Made by a program: the position numbers and the translations under genes. Shown here piece after piece: positions 37,302 to 53,190 of a stretch of DNA of 64,000 nucleotides. This stretch comes from Embiotoca jacksoni (taxonomy: Eukaryota; Chordata; Actinopteri; Embiotocidae), in NCBI GenBank assembly GCA_022577435.1, contig JAKOON010000019.1, positions 1,735,759 through 1,799,758 of the forward strand, in the 5' to 3' direction. The first letter of the stretch is position 1; each line of letters starts with the position of its first letter. Under the pieces are notes generated by a model, which worked only from the letters and a program-made list of their open reading frames with translations, ran no database searches and was not told the origin of the DNA.

Positions 37302-39183
37302 ATGGACAGCCATGGATCAGTGGAGGATGAGAAAGACATGGCAGCTACTGAGGACTCGCACATGGAGCTCACAGGAAACAATTTCGCTGACTATACAACA
37401 AAGACGGTGTTGCTCTTAAACGAGGTGACCCAACAGCCTTCGCTGCAGGCGGACCAGGTGGACATGGACAGTTTGGGGCATCTGTTTGACTTCTGCATCC
37501 AGAGAGTGTCTCATCTGGAGAAGCAGAAAGGCGAGCTGGTGCAGGAGCTCCTTCACCTGCAGGAACCCATGCTGAGAGTGGTGGAGTGCCTGCGGGGGAA
37601 GCTGATGGTGACACGCAGGCTGCTCTCTCTGGCTCAGCTGGATTATGTAGCCGTCTATGAGGAAGTGAAGCAGGAGAAGAGGAAACTGTTTGTCACAGCC
37701 AGAGAGTGCATCCAGAACCAGGTGACTCTGGCTGCACACGAGTACGAGGTGGCTCAGTCTGCTGTCACGCAGGTCAGGACCTGAGTTTTATCTTTGTCTT
37801 TGATTAGTGCCTTTCAATAGTGAAACCAACATCACCTAAAAAAAAAAAAAAGTGAAACAAATGAATCATGTGAAATCATATTTTTAGGAGTGATAAATAA
37901 TATTAAAGCATAATTATACGTCTTTGTTCCATTACAATTGTCCCATTACTTGCTTTGTAGATTAATGGTGGAAATATATAAATAGAACAAATACAAATTT
38001 CATGTTTCACTAGAAACACATAAGGATTTTATATTTGAATACATATAAACATATATAAAAAAAAATAAAACCCATCAATTTGTTGAGTGATCCTAAAACA
38101 GTTTGAAGGTTCAATTCTTAATCTTTCAGTAAAGCAGGTGAATTTATGAAACATGATGTTAAACACAGAACATGTAAAACAGGATTAAAAAAAAAATCCA
38201 AACACTGATTTAACAAATCTAGAAGAGAGAAAGTTTTCAGATGTGGGTTAGTTTTTGTTTTCGGTGGTTATAATCTAATCGAACTAAATTGTTTAATGAA
38301 CTACACACAAAATACATTTGTTTTAAATGTCACTGTACACATCTCTGCATAGACTTCCTGTGTCTTTGCTCAGTAAAGTAGGTGATATTTTAACCCACCT
38401 GTTCATAGGAGGAGCTCAAGGCTCATATCCAAAGTCTGACCCAGGAGATGTCCCAGCTGCAGGAGACCCACCAGAACCAGCTCAACTCCATCAGGGATCG
38501 GGCCGCCGCGCCCCGCCGGCCGAGGTCCATGAGCGACGTCGACCACGGCCGGCAGGCTTCGATCAGGCTGCAGCGGCGGCTCAGCGGCAGCGTGAAGGCG
38601 CTGGAGGGCTGGTACGAGCCTCGCCTCGTGGCTCTGATCAGGAGACGGCAGGCCGGGGAGGAAGCCTTGAGAAGGAGCAGGGAGCAGGCGCTGGACCTGA
38701 GGGTCAGCCTGGGGCCCCTCGGAGAGGACATTCAGAGACTGGAGCTGCAGAGATCCTGTCTGGAGCAGAGGATCGCTCTCATGGAGACCGAGAGGGAGGA
38801 GAGCCTCGCACAACAAAAGGTACGACGACTCGCGTCGAGCTAAATGTGTAAAGATGTTTGGTAAAACTAGACAGAGACGTTCGTCCACTTCACACAGGAG
38901 ACCGTCAAGAAACTACAAGAGACTTTGAGAGAACTGGAAGTGGAGTTTGGAGTTCAACAAAGATCAAAGAAAAACCTGAAGGATCTTAAAGATGGTCTTT
39001 TGACAGAGCTGACGCTGCTGAGGTAGGTTTCCTCTGATCCTTCTACAGATTCAACTTACTTTATATGATGTGCAGCCACATAATATTTGACTAATAAATG
39101 CTTTGTCTTGTAGAGGCCGTGATGAACCCAGTGAAACTACTGCAGAGGAAGATCCACAGTTTTCTATTTCCTTGGGACATTAG
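37302..39183 (+). CDS. sync: Syncoilin, atypical intermediate-filament protein
   Basis: Muscle-enriched intermediate-filament-like protein that in mammals binds desmin and alpha-dystrobrevin at Z-discs and junctions. Four exons: 37302-37772, 38409-38819, 38898-39022 and 39114-39183 (TAG at 39181), giving 358 aa. An acidic head of about 55 residues precedes heptad-rich rod segments: FDFCIQRVSHLEKQKGEL, LSLAQLDYVAVYEEVKQEKR, EELKAHIQSLTQEMSQLQE, and a last coil QETLRELEVEFG to TELTLLRGR. The tail is short. ATG 37302 is preceded by stops and has a fair context (ATCATGG). Human syncoilin is longer (about 480 aa), mainly in the head. Identification rests on rod similarity plus position: SYNC lies between RBBP4 and KIAA1522 in human, exactly as here. 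A poly(A) signal lies at 39339. Confidence 0.87.
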
Positions 39184-39835
39184 ACCAAACTACAAAACGC
39201 AATTCACATTTAATGTTCAAACAAACTAAAAACTGGTATAATAAGCTGCATAATGCAAACGTGGGTATTTAGTTGCTACTTTAGAGCCATTTACTTATTC
39301 ATATTTTACAGGATATGACTCTGATGATTACATCTGCCAATAAACAACAAACAGCTTAACTGTAAATAGCTTTTATCATGAATATACTTAAGTACACAAG
39401 ATATCAGAAGCAGCAGAGGAAAAAAAAAAAAAAAAAAAAGGGACACGACAAACAATCTGGAAAATTCAATGCTACAAATATCAAGCAAGTAAAAAGGAAA
39501 ACCGACAGTATGTACAATTATATTAAAAATGTATCTTCGTAGAAATGTTTTCAGCACGACTAATCAGGATGAAAGAGATATAAACCTGAAAATGCAAACC
39601 TGAACAATGACGGACATGTCTGTGATTTCATCACAAGGCAGAGTTGAGTTTGAAAAAAGATTTAAAAAAGATTTGACCAATACAGACTTTGTTTTAAATA
39701 CGTCACAACAACGCAGCATTTTATGCTTTTCATTTTCTACAAAACACTTCTGCCCAAAATGTGGTTTAAAAAAAGAGTTTCGCATCCAGAACTGGAAATC
39801 TGAGAAATGTTTTACAAAGCAGGTCGAGACTGGAC
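39184..39835. other. Convergent 3' tails of sync and rbbp4
   Basis: Only 652 bp separate the two stop codons. AATAAA at 39339-39344 serves sync. The best minus-strand signal I see for rbbp4 is ATTAAA near 39210, beyond the sync signal, so the two 3'UTRs may overlap. An A run is present at 39420-39439. Confidence 0.5.
39339..39344 (+). terminator. sync: Poly(A) signal of sync
   Basis: AATAAA 156 nt after the stop codon. Confidence 0.65.
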
Positions 39836-44015
<4,180 letters not shown>

Positions 44016-44268
44016 GACGTCACAGGTACACCGCTAAACACCGGCAAACGGGAGTGAATGTCAGCGCGAGCGCTTCGCAGACCACTCCGACGCTCGCAAT
44101 GGCGCCAACTCCATAGAACCCGAGCAGCCAATCAGCGGTCGCTAAAACGCGAAGCGGAAGTCGGACATATTACAACATCCGGGGACCGCCTTCCGTTTCC
44201 GTCTCGCGTCCCGGTTGTAACTTCGCAACACGCGGACGAGTCGATCAGTTAAAAACAAACTTCACAGG
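44016..44268. promoter_or_regulatory. Bidirectional CpG-rich promoter of rbbp4 and zbtb8os
   Basis: The two ATGs, on opposite strands, are 253 bp apart. The interval and its flanks (about 43860-44360) are rich in CpG and G/C, with no TATA box. A TGACGTCA-like CRE core (TGACGTCAC) sits at 44015-44023, next to the rbbp4 ATG. The same head-to-head arrangement exists in human, so the promoter is likely conserved in position. Confidence 0.8.
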
Positions 44269-45550
44269 ATGGACGACCGGCAGCTCGACCTGACGGAGGC
44301 GCAGGAAGCCGTCAAATCAAAGTACCCGCCCATCAACAAGAAATATGAATGTAAGTCTGACGTCATGATAAATATTGGATAAATAAAAAACACCGTCAGC
44401 TGACTCACTACTTCTAAAGCCGTCGATGTCAATGACGTGTTGTAGATAATGGGATCACATCTGTCCAGCTGACCATCATGTCACCTCGTGTTTTACTATT
44501 TCAGACCTGGATCACACAGCAGACGTACAGTGAGTTGTTGTTGTTGTTGTTGTTGTTGTTGTTAAAAGGAGACTTTAATTTCTCTGTTGTTCAGTCGTCA
44601 CCTCACGTTGTCTCTTCTCCTCCAAGGATCCACTCGTGGGGAGAAACTCTGGAAGAAGCCTTCGAGCAGTGCGCCATGGGCATGTTCGGCTACATGACGG
44701 ACACGGAGACGGTGGAGCCGCTGGACACCGTCAAGGTGGAGTCGCAGGGTTCGTGTTCAACATCTCCATCCATCTCCATCCATCTCCACGTCCTGCTGCT
44801 TCCGCATCCCTGAAACTAAACTGAGTGTTTATTCTCCGTGAAGGGCACGACATGGAGTCTCTTCTCTTCCACTTCCTGGACGACTGGTTGTATAAGTTCA
44901 GCGCAGACCTCTTCTTCATCCCCAGGGTGAGTTGGTTGGTCCACGTCTCCAATCCGACCCCACGCTTTTATATACGTTTTGACATGCAGAGCATTTACCG
45001 TGAAATATTCCCTCTCTGACAGTACCTCTTAAAGGCTCCAGAAATATCTTTCTTCTGACAGTGTAGGACGTCTCTCATGATTGTTTTATGTTCAATAGGA
45101 GGTCAAAGTTTTGCACGTCGACAGGATGCATTTCAAGATACGCTCCATCGGGTACGTTTGGTCTCTTCACACTAACACGAAGGTTCATGCCTTAAAATAT
45201 ATATATATATATATATAACAAAAAATGTTGCATGTACTTTCATCTGGAACGATACGAGAGATCATTGAGTTTAAAAGGTTTGACTTTTGTACCAAAGACA
45301 AAAAAATAAAAGTCCATTATTTTTCTTCTGTTAAAGGTGGGGTGAAGAATTCTCTCTGGCGAAGCATCCTCAGGTGGGTCAGACAAGCCGGCGACTCCAC
45401 GCCTGAAACTAACCATGACAGATAAATACGTGTTAAATAAGTTATTCTTGTTTTTCAATGCAGGGAACGGAGGTGAAAGCCATCACATATTCCGCCATGC
45501 AGATCCACGATACAGAAAAACCAGAAATATTTACCATCGTTGATATCTGA
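44269..45550 (+). CDS. zbtb8os: Archease (ZBTB8OS), cofactor of the tRNA-splicing ligase RTCB
   Basis: Archease activates multi-turnover RNA ligation by RTCB during tRNA and XBP1 splicing. Seven exons: 44269-44350, 44505-44529, 44627-44748, 44844-44926, 45099-45151, 45337-45373 and 45464-45550 (TGA at 45548), giving 162 aa (human 167). Motifs: the N-terminal YLDHTADVQIH block (Asp30, His31, Asp34; conserved metal/active-site region), SWGETLEEAFEQCAMGMFGYM, MESLLFHFLDDWLYKF, RIHF-like RMHFKIRS, GTEVKAITYSAMQI and the conserved C-terminal Asp in FTIVDI. Exon 2 is a 25-nt microexon. The exon 3 donor (CAGG|GTTCGT) is weak but gives the exact family frame (Q-G-H-D-M-E-S). Poly(A) signal at 45921. 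Confidence 0.97.
44534..44563. repeat. (GTT)n repeat starting at the zbtb8os exon 2 donor
   Basis: About ten GTT triplets that begin 4 nt inside the intron (donor GTGAGTTGTTG), directly after the 25-nt microexon. Confidence 0.95.
45197..45217. repeat. (AT)n microsatellite
   Basis: Short AT run in a zbtb8os intron. Confidence 0.9.
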
Positions 45551-45920
45551 CGACGCCTCCGGAGGCAGGTCGGACTCACCTGCTCCGATGGAGCTGGAAA
45601 ATCGGCGAAGACGATTTAAATGGCTTTTTTTATGTATCAGAGGCACCGATTATTCATTTGTAAAATCAGGTTTTCTGCCGGACTATTTACTGTGTAGTTT
45701 TCTGGCAGATTACAGATTAGTTAAAAATCACAAAACCTGAAATATAAATCAGACCTCTGATTTACAGACCTGCTTACCTAAAATCAGCAGTAAGAAAGTC
45801 TGATTTAAAGAGACGTAATGTTTTTTGTTTTACATATTTGTCAGATTTTACTCGCTTTTGGAAAGTGATTCTTATTTATCACGAATTTTAAATTGTATTG
45901 ATGCCTTATAAATCATTGTA

Positions 45921-45926
45921 AATAAA
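45921..45926 (+). terminator. zbtb8os: Poly(A) signal of zbtb8os
   Basis: AATAAA about 370 nt after the stop codon. Confidence 0.6.
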
Positions 45927-46382
45927 TCTAATGTTTATTTTTTTTCTTGTGGGACTGATTCAATGGTTGCGCGTTCTTTGAATTAAAAAAATCTCACTTT
46001 TTAATATTTCTGTCGTGGTGTGGTCATTCTGGGGAATGTTATGAATAAATATGGATTATGCATTAATATGAATAAATTGTTGAAAATGCAGACTTCTGTC
46101 CACAGACTTAATATTTCCGTACAAATATTTGAGAGACTTGAAGAAGGATGCCGCAAATATGTTCAGACATTTACACAACACGGGAAGCTTTTAGAAAGCA
46201 AAAATGATCAGCTGTTATTATTATTAAAAATATATATATAAAATATTGATATTTGCAAATTAGTTTTTGGTATTTGTTCGTGGATTGTAGTAAATTCTGC
46301 ACATTTGTAAATCATATTTTTTATAGATTTGTACTTTTTTTTTCCGTCTTTATTCTAATTTCTTCTTTATAAGATGATGTTT

Positions 46383-46600
46383 GAAAAAATGTTTAAAAAT
46401 TAAAAAATGTTTAAACATTTTTTAAACATTAAAAAAATGTTAAAAAATTAAAAAATGTTTAAAAATTAAAAAATGTTTAAACATTAAAAAATGTTTAAAC
46501 ATTAAAAAATGTTTAAAAATTAAAAAATGTTTAAACATTAAAAAAATGTTTAAACTTTTTTTAAACATTAAAAAATGTTTAAACATTAAAAAATGTTTAA
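46383..46600. repeat. A/T-only 18-bp tandem repeat with GTTTAAAC palindromes
   Basis: Units of the form ATTAAAAAATGTTTAAAC, with variants carrying AAAAATTA in place of the palindrome. Nearly every unit is self-complementary around TTTAAA, so it can fold into cruciform-like hairpins. Confidence 0.9.
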
Positions 46601-46942
46601 ACTTGCTCCCCAGGATTTAATTTAATTAATTTAATTAATTTATTTTTTGACTCCCTCCTTCGCGTCTCCGTCGGTGACGTCACGGTCTCCTCCTGAGCTC
46701 CTTCCTCCATCACACTCAAATGCAGCTGCGCCATTCCTCCTTTGTCTCCTGAGGACTTACAGCGGACGGGCACCGGCGGGCCTTTGTTTCTCTCTGCACA
46801 CCGACCGATTCACCGCTCTGCGCTCCGGATACGACCTGCAGCTTTTTTTGTTTTTATTTCCTTATTTAGAAAACAGAAAGAAAAGAAAGGACCGTTTTGC
46901 TCAGAAGTGACCGGAAGCTTCGTGTGAGCGGATTATTGCAGT

Positions 46943-49488
46943 ATGAGCCTCGCGCATGTCGACGATCCCGAGTCTGCCGCCATAAAATCGAGTCCGCCGC
47001 AGAAGAAACTCAAAATGGAAGACACGAAGTACCTCCCGGAGCTCCTGGCCGAGAAGGACAGCCTGGACTCGTCCTTCACGCACGCGATGAAGCTCATTTC
47101 TGCAGGTATGGCCGGATGCTCGCGAGCTCGGTCGTGCTAACGCAGGCTAGGTGACGGTAGCTCGGCGCGAGGCCTGCTGGGCTTTTTTCTTCTTCTTCTT
47201 CTTCGGCCGCGAACAATGGCGCAGGAACACGTGGTGGTCGCGGTGCGGAGGAAACCCTCCTCATGGAGCTTTTAACGGCGCTCGTTCGTGTAAACGGAGT
47301 TTCAGCCTGTTCGGTAGAATAATTATGTTTGTGTGGAAGAAGAAGAAGAAGAAGAATCGATGTTTCTGAACGGCTCGAGAGTTCATTGATTGACGTCAAC
47401 GAAGCATGCTGTGTGTGATTGACGGGTGTTGGAAGTGATCCCGGTTTACAGGCTGCTTCAATTTCATGGGAACCATTTCCCCCCCCCCCTTTTTTTTATT
47501 TCATTTATTTTTTATTTTTGTGTGAACCCGTGAACGCACCACACTAACGAACTTGTTCTTCCGCAGAGATCGAAAGGATCCAGAAAGGAGAACCGAAGAA
47601 AGAACCGGAGAAGGAAACCTATCTGGACCTGTTTGCTACCAGGAATCTGAAACTCAAAGAGCGAGTTCTGATCCCCACCAAGCAGTACCCCAGGGTGAGC
47701 CCCCCCCCCCCCCCCCAGCTGTGGCTGGTGATGAATGGGCTTCATGGGGTTTTAATGGGACGTTATCGGTGGTTTTCTGGGTCACTGCTCGGCTTTTTAA
47801 GCATAAACACGATTTGCACAAAAGCCCTTGATTTAAAATCCCACACATTAAACCCACAAACGACAAATATAGTCCAAAACCACTGAAGACAGGAGGGACG
47901 GAGCCAATATATTAACGGTGAAATATCTCCTGCAGGTCAACTTCGTGGGAAAACTTTTGGGACCTCAAGGCAGCACGATCAAGAGACTCCAGGAGGAGAC
48001 CGGGGCGAAGATCTCCGTTCTGGGGAAAGGATCCATGAGGGACAAGAACAAGGTTCGTACAGAAAAGTTGTCTTTGTGGCTAAAGATGTTTTTTTTGTGT
48101 GTGTGTGTGTAAAACTATAAATATTTATTTTCACGTGTGCTTTCAGGAGGAGGAGCTCAGAAAAGGCGGCGAGGCGAAGTACTCTCACCTGACCATGGAG
48201 CTGCACGTGTTCATCGAGGTGACGGCGCCCATCCCGGAGGCGTATCTGCGGATGGCTCATGCCATGGAGGAGGTCAAGAAGTTCCTCATCCCGGTACGTG
48301 AACCTCCTGACGGAAACATTTTGTGCCTTTCAAACTCAGACATCCACATAATGTCCCTCTCTGGCGACTTCACAGCGACGTCGTGTATGTTTGACGGATT
48401 TTTTTTTTTCTGATTTTTATAGGAACCTGGTGAGCATGACCCGTACATGGATCCTCACTTCCTGAATGGATCCCAGGATGGTTCAGGCCGGGGCCGAGGC
48501 GGTCATCTAGGAAGGGGCAGAGGTGGACCACCTGGTGCCGGAGGCCCGAGGTGGGAATTCTACACACCTTCTACTATAAAACACCGATAACGCACTATAT
48601 TGTCCCATTATGCGACTGCTCACGTGTTACAACCCGTCTGGTTTTGTTTTCGTCTCCACAGGGGGCGAGGAATGCCACGTGGGGCTCCACGGGGAGCGAT
48701 GAGGGGAGGTGCTCCGCGGGGAGGACCGGGACGGGGCAGCGCTCCCAGGGGGGCACCCTCCGGCAGGGGTGGACTACCTTCTGCTCCTTCTAGAGGAGGC
48801 TCGGCTCCGCGCTCGAGACCACCTTCGGCGGGGGCTCCGAGGATGCTCCAGTCGGCGGGCATGTCTCACCAGCAACACCAGGGTCCTTCAGCGTCACAGG
48901 CCAAACCCGACGGCTACGAGGACTACGTAAGTTTCACGCCACGTGAATCGTCTCCGTACACCCGTTTTTAAACAATAGTTTTAATCCACGGGACTATTTG
49001 TTTTCCTTCCAGCCTCCTTATGAAGAATCCTATGCAGAGCCTTCGTATGAGGGATATGATAATTATTATAATCAGCAGTCTGCACCTGCGTAAGTCAGAA
49101 TTTATTTGTGTGACCCGTCTTGTCTATTTTAGACCGAGTGTGTTTTTATCAAAGCTTTTCTTCACAATCTGCCTTCAGGGATACTGAATATTATGATTAC
49201 GGACACGGTGAAGCACAAGATACATCATACGAGTCCTACGGTGAGTTGTTGGTTGTTGTTTTTAAACCCATGAAATGACCTCAACTTCCTCACCTTAAAA
49301 ACAAGAACTAAGTGATGTTTCGTGTCCCTCTGTGTCCCTCTGTGTCTCTCTGTGTCTCTCTGTGTCCTGTCCTTGCAGCTCAAGACGATTGGGACAACTC
49401 GTGGTCCAACTCCGGCGGTGGAGGCAAAGCCCCCCAATCGAGGCAGCAGAAGGGATCGTACCGAGAGCATCCATATGGAAGATACTGA
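46943..49488 (+). CDS. khdrbs1: STAR-family RNA-binding protein Sam68 (KHDRBS1)
   Basis: Nuclear signal-responsive RNA-binding and splicing regulator. Nine exons: 46943-47105, 47567-47694, 47936-48052, 48147-48293, 48423-48550, 48662-48926, 49013-49089, 49179-49240 and 49379-49488 (TGA at 49486), giving 398 aa (human 443; the proline-rich N-terminal part is shorter here). Domains: QUA1 at about 29-55 (YLPELLAEKDSLDSSFTHAM), KH/QUA2 at about 95-190 with the GPQG loop at 105-108, an RG/RGG-rich stretch at about 200-285 (arginine-methylation type, with PPSAG-like SH3 ligand), a Tyr-rich region at about 315-360 (YEESYAEPSYEGYDNYY) and the C-terminal nuclear-localisation signal ending REHPYGRY. 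Long 3' region to about 51.8 kb. In human it also lies next to TMEM39B. Confidence 0.98.
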
Positions 49489-52400
49489 ACGACTACCGGT
49501 AGAGAGTTGCCATGGCAACTGTCTCCGATTGTAACTCGCTTAACTTTTTCACAAGTAATTTCCCTCTTGTTTGTTCCCTTTTTTATGGTTTATTTTATTT
49601 TTTTAAACTCCGTAGAGTCGTTTTGTTGGATGTATCATAGTGTGCCAGAGGAGAAATTTGAGCGTAAAGTTTTTTTTTTTTAATTGTTAATCTATTACCA
49701 TTTACTGTTTTTCAGTTACGTAGCTAAAGGTCTCAGTGACACAAACCTAACAAAGGAACACGAGTGACATTTTAGTGCTATTTGATGGTTCTCATTTCAG
49801 TTAATGGTTCCTGAACAAATTGTGATTGTGGCGATAAACTCTTCTCACATAGGCTGCATTTTAAAAGTCCTTCAGGACTGGACAAAAATTATTCACGCCT
49901 CGATGTAAATTTCCTCCAAACTAAAACGGATGTAGTTACAAACTCAAATGTAGAATCGTATCCTATTTGTTGTTACACTACAAATCTAGTTTTTTGTAAA
50001 GTTACTAAATCTCCTAAAATATTGTAAAACTCAATTTGACAAAGAATAAAAGAATCTATTTTTGCCGCCTTTTTACAATTGGTTTATCACGAAAATCTAC
50101 TACTTGCAAAATCCCGCTGATCGATTAATTCTTGTAAAGCTTGAAGGATTAACAATCCTTACTGTGTGTAAGGAAGGCTGCAGCCGATCAATATTTTGTA
50201 CATAACCCTAGGACAACTGTGTATGCTTTAAGTCGTGCCGTCTCCAAAATGCTTAATGCTTGTGTTCCCTTTGACTAAATAGGATACTAAATATATCCCA
50301 AAATGTTTTTCTGCAGTGCGTGTTTCAATAAAGTTTCTAGTTTCTTTTTAATCAATCTAAACATGGTATTTTGCCTTTGTTGTCCTCAGTGGTTCTCAAC
50401 AATGCTGAATAAGCTGTATGTACACACGGCAGCCTGATTTTGTTTTGTTTTTTTAAAACAAAAAGTGTTTTTACAATGAGCTCATCCTCTTCGTCTGGTT
50501 TCAAAACGTACCTAAATGCCACTTGTAATGCCCCAAAAAAAGAAAAGAAAAAGAAAATAATAAAGCTCATCATTCCTTATGTGCTGCCAAATACATGTTT
50601 GACTTGAGAATGCTTGAACATGTATTGTCATTAACATTTAGTTTAGTGTATCTCTTCAAGCTCTTTTGAGAGCAAGTGTATCGTCAGCCACTTGAAATAA
50701 CTGAATTTCAACAGTATTTCAAATCAAGCTTGCAGGGATCTTACTTGACTTTGATGCAAAGTCATGCTGGCTGGTTTTTATAAAAGAAAAATATCGCAGA
50801 GGAGAGGATTCTAAAAGCCTAAAGATCGCCACAAGAAGGTAAAACTAACCCCAACACTCATTTGTTAGATTTTTGTTTTATTTTTCTGTGCAAAACATCC
50901 AAGTAATGCAAGTCATCCAAAACATATCAAAAACATTGAAGTGCAAAATTATGCTATCAGTAGTTATTCCGAGCAAAATAAGCCGTACAAAACAATCACA
51001 TGTGGTTGTGATGCAACTCTTGCTCAAATAAAACCAATAATTGTCCATTCATTTCACTCAATACTTACCTATTTCCATCTTGATAATTTCTATAGACTGT
51101 AGATTAATGAAAATTAGTAGCTGCATTCAAAGCGTTAAAACATCCCATTGGTGGAAAAAAAAAAAAGAAAAAAAAAAAAAAACCTTCAGCTTGAGTTGCA
51201 TGATACTTTTGTAGTATGAAATTAGTTTTGCATGTGTCGCCCTCTTTGTGCATGTCGGTACCGGTGTGTCCGAGATCTCATTTCTTTTTCTCCTCTCAGG
51301 TTGTCAGAGAACTGCGTAGGTGCAGTTGATACTTTGAAGTCCAGCCTACCGGACCTTTTAAAGGTCAGTAAAAACATGAACATAAACGTTTCCATTGAAT
51401 TTTACTGCTGAGATGATTAAAACTAAAATGTTCTGTCTTTTAACAGGTCCGTTGAAACCGCCTGGAAAGATCAGAGGCCTAGAGGTGTCTCTGAGACTTT
51501 TTATTTTTTTATTTTTAATCAAAAGTAATCCCTCAAGGAATTTGTCCAGTATTTTAAAAAGAAAAGAAAAAGGAGCGTTCGACATCACTCCTGAGAAGAT
51601 ACTTTTTTATTATTATTAAAGATATTGCTGTAGTATTTAATAGGAAGTATGTTGGTTTTTTTAAGTGTATGTTTTGTATGACCATCATGTAATGGTAGAC
51701 TTTTTTTATGGAATAAGTGGAAAGTATTTTTTTACATTTTAATCTAACAGCCTTTTATGGAAGAACTGAAAATAAATAAAACAATTCTGTAAATGTTTTT
51801 TGCAGTTTTCTTCTTTTAAGATCTAAAAATGCTTCTTTATTTATTTTTATTTTTTTTACATGTGACTGAATCTCATGTCTGATTCAGTCACATGGGGGGT
51901 TGTTAATATTACATCAGACTACATTCATCATGCAGTTTCAATGTTCATTCTGGTCCCAAATTATTTGTATATTTAACATTATCCACACAAATATGTATTG
52001 TTAATGAAGTTATGGAGTTGGGTGGAGCACTAGTGGTGACCTGGAAATTCTGATCTGGGTTTCATAGCAAGCAAATCATCAACAAACTGGTTTGTTAATT
52101 TGATCCCATGGTTTAAAAATAATAGCTCTTGTGTGTTTTGCACGCTGAATCCAAATATATTATCAGACTAACACTTATGTCCTGGTGATACAAATATTTG
52201 CATCCTTTTGGTCAGTGGGAGGCAGTAATTGAAACCATATTCAAACTAATAGGCTGAAACGCACAAAACAACAAAAGTTATTTCATGGCACTTTAATAAT
52301 AATACACTTTTTTTTTGTATAGCACACTTCATACAAGAAATGCAGCTTAAAGTGTTTTACAGCAAGAGAATTACACGCAGTGTTTCACCTAAAAACATAA

Positions 52401-52640
52401 ATGAACATTTAAAAATAGAAAAGAAATTAGATGCGTAAGAAACTGATAAAATGAAACACAAATAGAGTTAAAATATACAATAAGCAACATGCATTTTAAA
52501 GGCGTGATCGTTCAAGTACGAGAAAGCTTCAAGAGTACTTAAAGTTCTACACTTAACACATTAAAGTCCTCAGCAGAACTTTACAGCATCAGACAGAGAA
52601 ACACAACAATTCAACAATTCAACAATTCCCACCTAAACTA
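49489..52640 (+). other. khdrbs1: khdrbs1 3'UTR and downstream, with possible extra 3' exons
   Basis: AATAAA signals occur at 50327-50332 and 51771-51776, so short and long 3' ends are possible. Inside, two blocks are framed by good splice sites: 51300-51363 (after TTCTTTTTCTCCTCTCAG, before GTCAGT) and from 51447 (after CTTTTAACAG) to the 51771 signal. They could form an alternative 3' end. From about 51.9 to 52.6 kb I see nothing beyond A/T-rich unique sequence. Confidence 0.55.
50327..50332 (+). terminator. khdrbs1: Poly(A) signal of khdrbs1 (proximal)
   Basis: AATAAA about 840 nt after the stop; a second at 51771-51776. Confidence 0.6.
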
Positions 52641-52650
52641 GGAGGGAAAA

Positions 52651-53190
52651 ACTCAGAGGTGGGCGGAGCATCTGTCAACAGAACCAGGATCAGAGGTGGG
52701 CGGGGCATCTGTCAACAGAACCAGGCTCAGAGGTGGGCGGGGCATCTGTCAACAGAACCAGGATCAGAGGTGGGCGGGGCATCTGTCAACAGAACCAGGC
52801 TCAGAGGTGGGCGGGGCATCTGTCAACAGAACCAGGATCAGAGGTGGGCGGGGCATCTGTCAACAGAACCAGGCTCAGAGGTGGGCGGGGCATCTGTCAA
52901 CAGAACCAGGCTCAGAGGTGGGCGGGGCATCTGTCAACAGAACCAGGATCAGAGGTGGGCGGGGCATCTGTTAACAGAACCAGGCTCAGAGGTGGGCGGG
53001 GCATCTGTTAACAGAACCAGGCTCAGAGGTGGGCGGGGCATCTGTTAACAACCAGGCTCAGAGGTGGGCGGGGCATCTGTCAACAGAACCAGGCTCAGAG
53101 GTGGGCGGGGCATCTGTCAACAGAACCAGGCTCAGAGGTGGGCGGGGCATCTGTCAACAGAACCAGGCTCAGAGGTGGGCGGGGCATCTG
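52651..53190. repeat. 37-bp minisatellite, about 15 copies, one GC box per copy
   Basis: Units start near 52651, 52688, 52725 and so on at a 37-bp step up to 53167; one copy is 2 bp short and the last is partial. Each contains GGTGGGCGGGGC, a perfect Sp1/KLF GC-box core (the first copy has GGGCGGAGC). Because 37 is one more than a multiple of three, every + frame reads the same 37-aa cycle; the long repetitive open frames are an artefact. No spacers, so it is not a CRISPR array. Confidence 0.95.

Larger units (their letters stand above)
45551..46942. other. zbtb8os 3'UTR and khdrbs1 promoter/5'UTR
   Basis: A/T-rich up to about 46650, then CpG-rich. The zbtb8os poly(A) signal is AATAAA at 45921-45926. 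From about 46650 to 46942 the sequence is GC-rich and should hold the khdrbs1 promoter and leader (no intron evident before the ATG). A TGACGTCAC element occurs at 46674-46682. Confidence 0.65.
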
